Shown here: piece by piece, positions 10,565-18,895 of the stretch | Numbering within the stretch: the first letter of the stretch is position 1 | Layout: every line of letters begins with the position of its first letter | The notes under the pieces: model-generated | Seen by the model: the letters and a program-made list of their open reading frames with translations, nothing else | What the model was told of the DNA's origin: nothing | Databases searched by the model: none | Origin: Prevotellaceae bacterium | Lineage (GTDB): Bacteria > Bacteroidota > Bacteroidia > Bacteroidales > UBA932 | Assembly: GCA_031278545.1 (NCBI GenBank) | Contig: JAITKF010000024.1 | Location: 1 to 43,630, forward strand | Length of the DNA stretch: 43,630 bases | Direction of reading: 5' to 3' | Program-made: the position numbers and the translations under genes

Positions 10565-10723
10565 TCGTCGATTTAGCACAAAGGAAACATCAGTTTAGAA
10601 GCGCCGCTTCCTTTTGCAAATTTGTATACAGACTAATTTGATGCCGTCGTTTTGTTGATTTTGAGATTGTTTTACAAAGAATACACGACACGCAGAATTA
10701 GATATAGGGTTAAATGTTCACAC

Positions 10724-11015
10724 AAAGAGGCTGTCCCAAAAAGAGGCAGCCTCTTTTAATTAATCTTATCAGGCAGCACAATTGAAATTTTGTGTGTAAA
10801 ATTTCTCATCGCAAAACAAGGAAACATATTTTGGAGTAAAAAATACAAAACAAAACATATTTTTACAAAAACAGATAATTTTGTATTATTTATTGGACGC
10901 ATTTTTCCTTTTGTTGAAGAGTTTTCCGATATTAAAGGCAAGGGCAAGAATATATAAATCATTTGTTATCATATTTTTATGGAAGTGCCGGAAATGCAAA
11001 TACTGTTTATTGTTT
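10724..11015 (-). pseudogene. 3' remnant of an IS transposase gene (IS1182/IS5-like C-terminus)
   Basis: The minus strand reads QYLHFRHFHKNMITNDLYILALAFNIGKLFNKRKNASNK*, resembling the C-terminus of such transposases. The distal end carries AAAGAGGCTG...CAGCCTCTTT (about 10725-10757). The rest of the gene is missing. Confidence 0.6.
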
Positions 11016-11073
11016 TTAATCTGTCCGAATGCTTCATTTTAAATATTTCTATATCAAAAATTAACAATACCAA

Positions 11074-11689
11074 AAAATTAACTCAAGAATAAAGTACGCC
11101 ATTTTCCGGATGTTGGAGGCAGGGTGTACCAGAAAGGACATCTGTATTACCATAGGCAAGGATAAATCAGTACTCAGCCGGGAACTTCAACGGAACAGCC
11201 ACAAGCGGGGATATTCCCCACGCCTGGCACAGGAAGAAGCCGAAGAACGAAAAAGGTTTGCTAATTTAACAGTCACGGAACGAAAAACAGGCTTCCTGTT
11301 GATTAAAAAATTACCAAAAGGGAAAAATGCGAAAGATTTAGCAATGGAATTATTCTAGTCACTCTTCCTTATAAGAAATATGGTATTGTCCATCACATCC
11401 GATAATGGAAGTGAATTTTATGAACACAAGAAAATAGCAAAATTGTTAGATACAGCATTTTATTTTGCACATCCCTATTCCTCATGGGAAAAGGGGATTA
11501 AACGAATACACTAGCAAACTCGTCAGACAGTATATTCCTAAAAAAGCATTAAAAGATGCTTTTTCTGACGATGAAATATTAAAATTCCAATATAAAATTA
11601 ACCGTAGACCAAGAAAATTACTTACCTTAGACTCCCCGTGGAATGTATCTCCCTCCGTCTTGAATAATCCTGTTGCATTTGCTACTTGA
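11074..11689 (+). pseudogene. Degenerate IS30-family transposase
   Basis: The N-terminal part RIKYAIFRMLEAGCTRKDICITIGKDKSVLSRELQRN is an IS30-type helix-turn-helix. After an internal deletion the C-terminal part reads ITSDNGSEFYEHKKIAKLLDTAFYFAHPYSSWEKG...NEYTSKLVRQYIPKKA...YKINRRPRKLLTLDSPWNV...LNNPVAFAT*, split across frames. Confidence 0.88.
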
Positions 11690-11745
11690 ATCTACGGTTG
11701 CTACATGCATCACGACAAATGCGCATAATATTCCAAAATATTTCC

Positions 11746-11753
11746 TATCTTTG
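11746..11753 (+). promoter_or_regulatory. Putative -7 box (TATCTTTG) upstream of the DUF4965/glutaminase-like gene
   Basis: TAnnTTTG match between the IS30 remnant and the CDS. Confidence 0.45.
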
Positions 11754-11861
11754 TACCCTATTTAACCAAATGCTAAACAAACGATGAATTCAACAAACAC
11801 GTCCCGCAGGGGACAACACTTTATTAACCGTATGCTTCAGCCTACGACAACAACTCAACAA

Positions 11862-14333
11862 ATGAAAAAGATCCTCCTCCTCCTCCTCCCGCTATGCTTT
11901 GCGGCCTGTCACACCGACTTGCCCAACGTAAAAAACGACTTGCGGGCGCCGGCGTATCCGCTGGTAACGATTGACCCCTACACCTCGGCATGGTCGTTTA
12001 ACGATAAACTCTACGACGATGCAGTGCGACACTGGACAGGCGAAAGCTTCCCGCTCCTCGGTGCCATCACCGTCGACGGCCAAACGTACCGCTTTATGGG
12101 TGTCGAAAACCGAGTTTACGAAACTATCGCCCCTATGGCCGGACAAGCACCGTGGGAAGGCGCCTACACCTTCACCCAACCGCCGGCAGGCTGGGAACAG
12201 CCGAAGTTTAACGACGCGAAATGGAAAAAGGGAACGAGCGCTTTCGGTACACGCCATCAAACCGCTGTACGCACCCCGTGGAGAGCACCTGTACGCGACA
12301 TCTGGGTGCGGCGCGAAATCAACCTCTCGGCCGAGGACCTTGCCAAACCGCTGTACCTGCAATATTCGCATGATGACGACGTGTTCATCTACGTGAATGG
12401 GGTGGAAATAGTCAATACCGGCAATGCCTGTGCCGAAGACCGGACGCTGCGACTACCCGAAAAAGCCACGCAGGCCTTAAAACCCGGCAAGAATGTGCTG
12501 GCGGCGCATTGCATCAACCGCGTCGGCGAAGCCCTGCTCGACTTCGGATTAAACGCTGAAGCGCCAGTAACCTACCATTTGGAACAAACGGCGCAACAGA
12601 CCACCGTCAACGTCCAAGCCACCCAAACCATCTACTCCTTCACCTGCGGCACAGTCGACCTCGAACTGACATTCACCGCGCCCCTGCTACTTGACGACCT
12701 CGAACTGATTTCCCGTCCGGTGAACTACATTTCCTACCGCGTAATGCCCAACGACAGCCTCCCGCACGATGTGTCGGTATACTTCGAAGCATCCCCCGCA
12801 TGGGCGGTGAACAAAGCTTACCAGCCCAGCCGCGCCGAAAGCGTAAAGAAAGACGGCCTGACTTATCTGAGAACCGGCAGCGAAACACAGCGTATTCTGG
12901 GAAGGAGGGGCGACAACGTCCGTATCGACTGGGGATACTTCTATCTCTGCGGTGAAGATACGCCTGCATTCCAATACCTCATTGGCGCTCCGGCGGATCT
13001 ACGCACGGCGTTTGTGCAACGCACAGCACCCGCCGTGCCATCTGAAGGCACACATCACCATTTGGCAGTCGTACATTCGCTCGGTATGGTGAGCGTACCG
13101 ACCTCTGGTAAAATACTCATAGGCTACGACGACCTCTATTCCATCCAATACTTTGGCGAAAACCTGCGCCCCTACTGGAACAGCGACGGACAGCGCAACA
13201 TCTTCGACGCCTTTGCCCGCGCACAGGCCGAGTACCCGCAACTCATCAAAAAATGTAATGCGTTCGACGCAGATTTGATGCGGAAAGCTACCGACGCAGG
13301 CGGCAAAGAATACGCCGAACTATGCGCCCTCGTCTACCGGCAGGCTATCGCTGCACATAAACTCGTCAAAGCTCCCAACGGCGACCTGCTATTCCTCTCC
13401 AAAGAAAACTTCAGCAACGGCTCCATCGGTACGGTAGACATAACCTACCCCTCATCCCCCCTCTTCCTGCTCTACAACACGGAACTCTGCAAAGGATTGC
13501 TCAACCACATCTTTTATTACAGCGAAAGCGGTAAATGGAACAAACCCTTTGCCGCACACGACGTGGGCACCTACCCCATCGCCAATGGCCAGACCTACGG
13601 TGGCGACATGCCGGTGGAAGAAAGCGGAAACATGCTCATCGTAACCGCAGCTATCGCCGAACGCGAAGGAAATGCCCGCTACGCGGAAAAACACTGGGAC
13701 GTCCTCACCACATGGACAAACTACTTAGTCGAAAAAGGCCTTGACCCCGAAAACCAACTATGCACCGACGACTTTGCCGGACATTTTGCCCATAACGCTA
13801 ACCTGTCTATCAAAGCCATTCTCGGCATTGCTTCCTACGGACGGTTGGCTGCCATGCTCGACAAACCGGATATTGCCGAAGAATACACCGCCAAGGCAAA
13901 AGCCATGGCGCAGGAATGGGTCAAGATGGCCGACGACGGCGACCACTACCGCCTCACTTTCGACCAGCCGCATACGTGGAGTCAAAAGTACAATTTGATA
14001 TGGAATAAACTGCTGCATTTGGATATATTTCCCGAAGAAGTGGCGCAAAAGGAAATTCCCTATTACCTGACCAAGCAAAACACCTACGGACTACCGTTAG
14101 ACAACAGGGAAACCTATACGAAAGCCGACTGGATTGTCTGGACGGCTACATTGGCGGACGATAAAGCGACTTTTGAACAGTTTATCCGCCCCCTGCATGC
14201 CTTCGCCAACACGACCCCCGACCGCGTACCTCTGACCGACTGGTACTACACCAACCGCCCCAAGCAACGCGGCTTTCAAGCACGGTCGGTCGTCGGCGGA
14301 TTCTTCATTAAATTATTAGAACGCGAACTGTAA
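11862..14333 (+). CDS. Glutaminase-like / DUF4964-DUF5127-DUF4965-type secreted lipoprotein
   Basis: The ORF opens at 11784, but the lipoprotein signal MKKILLLLLPLCFAAC starts at 11862. APAYPLVTIDPYTSAWSFNDKLYDDAVRHWTGESFPLLG and the C-terminal DUF4965-like region (HDVGTYPIANGQTYGGDMPVEESGNMLI) support the family. Confidence 0.85.
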   Translation: MKKILLLLLPLCFAACHTDLPNVKNDLRAPAYPLVTIDPYTSAWSFNDKLYDDAVRHWTGESFPLLGAITVDGQTYRFMGVENRVYETIAPMAGQAPWEGAYTFTQPPAGWEQPKFNDAKWKKGTSAFGTRHQTAVRTPWRAPVRDIWVRREINLSAEDLAKPLYLQYSHDDDVFIYVNGVEIVNTGNACAEDRTLRLPEKATQALKPGKNVLAAHCINRVGEALLDFGLNAEAPVTYHLEQTAQQTTVNVQATQTIYSFTCGTVDLELTFTAPLLLDDLELISRPVNYISYRVMPNDSLPHDVSVYFEASPAWAVNKAYQPSRAESVKKDGLTYLRTGSETQRILGRRGDNVRIDWGYFYLCGEDTPAFQYLIGAPADLRTAFVQRTAPAVPSEGTHHHLAVVHSLGMVSVPTSGKILIGYDDLYSIQYFGENLRPYWNSDGQRNIFDAFARAQAEYPQLIKKCNAFDADLMRKATDAGGKEYAELCALVYRQAIAAHKLVKAPNGDLLFLSKENFSNGSIGTVDITYPSSPLFLLYNTELCKGLLNHIFYYSESGKWNKPFAAHDVGTYPIANGQTYGGDMPVEESGNMLIVTAAIAEREGNARYAEKHWDVLTTWTNYLVEKGLDPENQLCTDDFAGHFAHNANLSIKAILGIASYGRLAAMLDKPDIAEEYTAKAKAMAQEWVKMADDGDHYRLTFDQPHTWSQKYNLIWNKLLHLDIFPEEVAQKEIPYYLTKQNTYGLPLDNRETYTKADWIVWTATLADDKATFEQFIRPLHAFANTTPDRVPLTDWYYTNRPKQRGFQARSVVGGFFIKLLEREL

Positions 14334-14339
14334 ACAAGT

Positions 14340-16508
14340 ATGAAACAACTTGCCATAGCCTGTATCACCATCGCATCGCTGGCCGCCCAATGTGCGCCGC
14401 CGACGCCGCTGACCGATTATGTAAACCCCCTACTGGGAACAGCCACTCTGTGGGACAGCATCGACCTCGGCTACACGCCGACACGCCGGACGTGGGGCGC
14501 CGAAGTATTTCCCGGCGCGGCGTTACCCAATGCGATGGTGCAAGTAAGCCCCGTAACCCTCTTCCATAGCGGATCGGGATACCAGTATGAAGACACCCTC
14601 ATATACGCCTTCACGCACACCAACAAAGGACACTGGAATCTATGCCACATCCCCCTTTTACCGGTCGTCGGCGCGGTAACGCCTACCGACTACGCCTCCG
14701 GCTACAGCCATACCCGTGAAGAAGCGCACCCGGGATACTACCGCGTGTTCCTCGACCGCTACCGCATCAAGACCGAACTCACCGCCACCCTGCGATGTGC
14801 ATACCACCGCCATACCTTCGCGCCCGACGACGAGAAAACCCTGCTGGCCGACCTCTCCGTATCCAACGAACGTGTGCGCAATTGGGCGATTACCCAAGAC
14901 GGCGACCACGCTTTCGCGGGATACCAGCACACCGGCGAAAAAATATACTTCTACGCCGAAGCCAACCACTCCATCCGTTCGATTGACTCCCTGCGCGACG
15001 GACGTCGGGCAATCACCCTTATCCACTTCGCTAACGCCGACGCTGATGACCATACTACTACCCACAGCCGACAGCCACTGCCCGCACTGGAGTTAAAAAT
15101 CGGTTTTTCGTTCGTCAGCATCGCTAACGCCAAAGCAAACTTAGCGGTGGAAATCGCCACGAAAAGCTTTGCCGACGTGCGCCGCGAAGCCACCGACACA
15201 TGGGACGCGTTACTATCGAAAATCCGCGTCGACGGCGGAAGCGACCGTCAACGCCGCCTGTTCTACTCCTGCCTGTACCGCGCCTTCCTGTGGCCGGCCC
15301 TACGTAGCGATGTCAACGGCGAATTTACCGACGCCAACGGCACGGTTGTCAACCCTGGCTTCCGCTACTATACCGACCCGTCATTCTGGGACGACTATCG
15401 GAACAAACTCGTACTGCTGGAAATGCTATCGCCCTCGGTCGCCGTCGACGTCATTCGTTCTATCACCGACAAAGGCGAGAAACGCGGCGGCTTCATGCCG
15501 ACATTCTTTCATGGCGACCATGCCGCGGCATTTGTTGCCGGCACGTACCTGCGCGGCTTGCAGGGATTCGATGTCCGGCGCGCCTACCGCCTCCTCCTGC
15601 GTAACGCCACGATAGAAAGCCGCAGCCGACCACATCTCAACGAGTACATAGAAAAAGGCTACATCTCCGAACCCGACCTTGACAACCCACAGATCGAAAC
15701 CGTCGCTAACGCAGGCGTAACAAAAACCCTCGAATACGCCTACGACGACTATGCCGTTGCCCTGCTTGCCGAAGCCCTCGACGACACGGCTGCCTACCGT
15801 ATACTCTCCGCGCGCACCGGAAACTATAAAAACCTCTTCGATCCCACGACAGAACTAATGCGCGGACGTCTGGCCAACGGTGACTGGATACCCCGGTTCG
15901 ACCCCTGCTATCCCTACTACGAGTACATGTACCGCGAAGCGAATGCATGGCAATCGTCGTTCTTCGCTCCCCACGACGTCGACGGGCTGATAGGCCTTTA
16001 TCGCAGTCCCGACAACTTTGAACGGAAGCTCGACTCGCTGTTCACCATCCCATGGAAAGGATACGAAGCGCACAACCTGTCATGTTTCATCGGCCAATAC
16101 TGCCACGGCAACCAGCCCGACCACAATTACCCATACCTGTATTATTTTGTCGGACAGCAGGAGAAATCGCAGGCATTACTCGACACGCTTCTCGAACACT
16201 TCTACGGTATGGGAAAGCACGGACTTGCTTTAGCTGGCATGGACGACGCCGGCGAGATGTCCTCATGGTATGTCTTCAACGCCATCGGCCTTTACCCTTT
16301 CTCCCCCGCCGACGACACTTACATCGTAACCGTCCCCCTGTTCGACCGCGTATCCTTTGCCCTCGATGATGTCCGCTTCACCATCCGCAAGCAGCGACGC
16401 ACCGGACGAAAAATCCATGCGATCACCTACAACCGCCAGCCGCTCGACGGCTACTTCATCTCCCACGCCCAATTAAAAGAAGGAAAAGAATTGACTATTG
16501 ACAATTGA
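14340..16508 (+). CDS. GH92-type alpha-mannosidase-like glycoside hydrolase
   Basis: 722 aa; PLTDYVNPLLGT...EVFPGAALPNAMVQVSP...; YYEYMYREANAWQSSFFAPHDVDGLI; YCHGNQPDHNYPYLYYFVGQ; GMDDAGEMSSWYVFNAIGLYPFSPADDTY. Confidence 0.93.
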   Translation: MKQLAIACITIASLAAQCAPPTPLTDYVNPLLGTATLWDSIDLGYTPTRRTWGAEVFPGAALPNAMVQVSPVTLFHSGSGYQYEDTLIYAFTHTNKGHWNLCHIPLLPVVGAVTPTDYASGYSHTREEAHPGYYRVFLDRYRIKTELTATLRCAYHRHTFAPDDEKTLLADLSVSNERVRNWAITQDGDHAFAGYQHTGEKIYFYAEANHSIRSIDSLRDGRRAITLIHFANADADDHTTTHSRQPLPALELKIGFSFVSIANAKANLAVEIATKSFADVRREATDTWDALLSKIRVDGGSDRQRRLFYSCLYRAFLWPALRSDVNGEFTDANGTVVNPGFRYYTDPSFWDDYRNKLVLLEMLSPSVAVDVIRSITDKGEKRGGFMPTFFHGDHAAAFVAGTYLRGLQGFDVRRAYRLLLRNATIESRSRPHLNEYIEKGYISEPDLDNPQIETVANAGVTKTLEYAYDDYAVALLAEALDDTAAYRILSARTGNYKNLFDPTTELMRGRLANGDWIPRFDPCYPYYEYMYREANAWQSSFFAPHDVDGLIGLYRSPDNFERKLDSLFTIPWKGYEAHNLSCFIGQYCHGNQPDHNYPYLYYFVGQQEKSQALLDTLLEHFYGMGKHGLALAGMDDAGEMSSWYVFNAIGLYPFSPADDTYIVTVPLFDRVSFALDDVRFTIRKQRRTGRKIHAITYNRQPLDGYFISHAQLKEGKELTIDN

Positions 16509-16515
16509 AGTGTAA

Positions 16516-16627
16516 AGCGAGAAGCGTACCTGCGGGAGGACTGTCTGAACGATGATTTTTGTAATTGATGTGATTGGTATGATGGCCGTGCCATCTATCT
16601 TCATCTCTCGCAGACACACTTCTCGCT
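16516..16627. repeat. Imperfect ~25-bp inverted repeats between convergent genes
   Basis: AGCGAGAAGCGTACCTGCGGGAGGA at 16516-16540 against the reverse complement of ATCTCTCGCAGACACACTTCTCGCT at 16603-16627. Six mismatches, five of them transitions. Confidence 0.6.
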
Positions 16628-17786
16628 ATGTTATCGCGTTTTGCGCCCGGAATTTCGAGGGGGTGCAGCCTTTAACTTTCTTGAACAGGCGGGAAATGTT
16701 TTTATAGTCCGAGAATCCTATTTCGTCGATGATTTCCGTGATGGAGGTGTTGCTTTCTATTAGCTGGAGGGCGAAACGTTCGATGCGGAGGTTCGTTACA
16801 TAAGTATAAATGGACATGCCTATCTCCTGTTTGAAGCGGTTTTCGAGCAGACGGCGCGAGAGTGGCACGAGATGAGTGAGGTCTTCTATGCGGAACTTTT
16901 TGTCGGTGTGTTGATGGATGTAGTGGAGCGCCGTGGAAATATGTTTGTCGTTTGCGGCGTAGATGTTTGTCGACTGTCGGGTAATGACGTGAGTCGGGTA
17001 TACGACGATGTCTTCGTAAAGGGCATTCGGATTTTTGATTAGTTTGTCCATCAACTGCGCCGTTTCGTATCCGCCCTTTTCGACCGCCTGATTAATCGAC
17101 GACAGCGGCGGGTCGGAGAGGGTGCAAATGGATTCATCGTTATCGACGCCCAGCAGGGCGACTTCTTCCGGTATTTTGATGCCGCACAGTTTGCACAGCT
17201 CAGCGATGTGATGTCCCTGATTGTCGTCGCAGGTCATGAGGGCGACCGGTTTGGGCAACTTTTGCAACCATGCCATCAGCGGGGCGGATTCGTAGTACCA
17301 TAGTTTATTGAAATCGGAGTTGCGGTATTCATAGAAATGTTTTTCCATGCGGTATTTGCTGATTTCTTCTACGAAGCCTTCGCAACGTTCAGATGACCAT
17401 ACAATATCTTTGAAGCCATAGAAGGCAAAGTTCTTAAATCCTTTCCGTATGAAATAGTCCGCACCCATTTTGCCGGTATCGCGGTGTGCGCCGGTGATGT
17501 TTGGGATTTCGGTAAACCGGGCTTTAAAATCCTGCGCAATAGCGATGATGCCGTTCTCGCGAAAGACCGACACGTTGTCCGTGTTGTAGAATTGGGCAAT
17601 AATGCCGTCGGCCTTCCATTCCTTCGCCCATTTGAGCACGCCCTCAAAGGTGTGTTCGACGCGATATGAAAATGGCATCTTGCATACCACCCATGGATCG
17701 TGTTTCTTAGAATAGCGGACAATTCCTTTAAGCAGGTTCTTGGCGTATTCTTCCGTTAGGTCGGTAAGTAAAATAACACGTGGCAT
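16626..17786 (-). CDS. AraC-family transcriptional regulator with an N-terminal LacI-type (XylR-like) sensor domain
   Basis: MPRVILLTDLTEEYAKNLLKGIVRYSKKHDPW...; PVALMTCDDNQGHHIAELCKLCGIKIPEEVALLGVDNDE; C-terminal AraC HTH (SITEIIDEIGFSDYKNISRLFKKVKGCTPSKFR). The listed ORF extends to 17948, but the natural start is MPRV at 17786. Confidence 0.9.
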   Translation of the reverse strand: MPRVILLTDLTEEYAKNLLKGIVRYSKKHDPWVVCKMPFSYRVEHTFEGVLKWAKEWKADGIIAQFYNTDNVSVFRENGIIAIAQDFKARFTEIPNITGAHRDTGKMGADYFIRKGFKNFAFYGFKDIVWSSERCEGFVEEISKYRMEKHFYEYRNSDFNKLWYYESAPLMAWLQKLPKPVALMTCDDNQGHHIAELCKLCGIKIPEEVALLGVDNDESICTLSDPPLSSINQAVEKGGYETAQLMDKLIKNPNALYEDIVVYPTHVITRQSTNIYAANDKHISTALHYIHQHTDKKFRIEDLTHLVPLSRRLLENRFKQEIGMSIYTYVTNLRIERFALQLIESNTSITEIIDEIGFSDYKNISRLFKKVKGCTPSKFRAQNAIT

Positions 17787-17803
17787 GATTCCTGTTTTTA
17801 GGG

Positions 17804-18799
17804 TTACAGTTTCAGGGAGCGAATAAAATCTGTCAGGGTTAGTTTCTTTTTCTGTTCCGGTATGTCCAGCGGCACGACGATTGTTTCGATGCGCAAGCGT
17901 TGTCGGTCGTCTATCATTTTTTTGAGGAAGGTGTCTATCTCCGCCCAATTGTGTTTCATCGGCAAGTAGGAAACGGCGTGGCCGGTGTTTTCGACAGTAT
18001 AGAAATAATACGGCGTGTGGAGCGCTTTCAGTTGTCCGGCGATGTACTTCGAGCCGTAAAAACCTACATGGCGGAAGCGGATATGATCATAGGGCACGTC
18101 CTTGTCGGCATCGCCGTGGAAGAGGAGCAGGGGCGCGGGGCGGGCGTTCCATTTCAGCTTGCCGGAAGTGCTGAAAACAGCGCCGGCAAATGAGATAACG
18201 CCGGCATAGCAGAACCCCGTCGGCAGTCTCTGCGATAGCGGCGCGGCATGACATCGTTCATATTCGCCCTGCAATACCGTGATAGCGCCGGCGCTCGACC
18301 CGCACGCGATGATTCGTCCGGTGTCAATTTGCCAGTCGGCAGCATGGGCTACCACGTAGCTGGTGGCGTCAAACAGGTCTTCGACTGCCATTGTGATACT
18401 GCCGTCGAATATCGAGACCACCTGTTCGAACAGTTGCCGTTTTCCCTGTCCCGGATGCAGCTGCGCTTTGAGGTTGTGCATTCCCAGCCGGTAATCGATA
18501 GCGACCACCGTGTAATGGTTATGCACCATCTGCCGGTAGAAGGATAGATAGTCCTTCGCATCGCGCGCGCCGGCGGCAAAGCCGCCGCCGAAGACAAAGA
18601 TTATGCAGGGGCGGTTGCCGGTCGTCGCCGGCGTATCATATTTATCCAGCCGTAGCGTGTCGACGCCCTTGACGGCATAGATCAGCGTTTCCTTTCGGAT
18701 GCTGTCTGCCGCAGAAGCCTGTGCTGATCGCGGCAAAAGTAGCGTCGCGGCTAGTAGGGCGAATAATAAAAGCCCAAAATGTCTATATATTTTCATCAT
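17804..18799 (-). CDS. Secreted alpha/beta hydrolase (esterase/lipase-like)
   Basis: 331 aa with a signal peptide; FVFGGGFAAGARDAKDYLSFYRQM, CGSSAGAI (GxSxG nucleophile elbow), HGDADKDVPY and a catalytic-His region (ENTGHAVS). Confidence 0.85.
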   Translation of the reverse strand: MMKIYRHFGLLLFALLAATLLLPRSAQASAADSIRKETLIYAVKGVDTLRLDKYDTPATTGNRPCIIFVFGGGFAAGARDAKDYLSFYRQMVHNHYTVVAIDYRLGMHNLKAQLHPGQGKRQLFEQVVSIFDGSITMAVEDLFDATSYVVAHAADWQIDTGRIIACGSSAGAITVLQGEYERCHAAPLSQRLPTGFCYAGVISFAGAVFSTSGKLKWNARPAPLLLFHGDADKDVPYDHIRFRHVGFYGSKYIAGQLKALHTPYYFYTVENTGHAVSYLPMKHNWAEIDTFLKKMIDDRQRLRIETIVVPLDIPEQKKKLTLTDFIRSLKL

Positions 18800-18895
18800 T
18801 CATTATTTATCATTCTACCACCTGCATTTCGTCCCTGCGGGACGGCACAAACGGCCATTCATCATTTCATTCGTTTTCATTCCCCGTAGGTTCGC

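Noticed and set aside
10756-10962. 68-aa minus-strand ORF (MIYIFLPLPLISENSS...)
   Set aside because: Wrong reading frame of the transposase remnant; the meaningful frame is ITNDLYILALAFNIGKLFNKRKN.
17787-17948. 54-aa N-terminal extension of the AraC/XylR-like ORF
   Set aside because: It overlaps the esterase C-terminus and is low-quality sequence. The natural start is MPRVILLTD at 17786.
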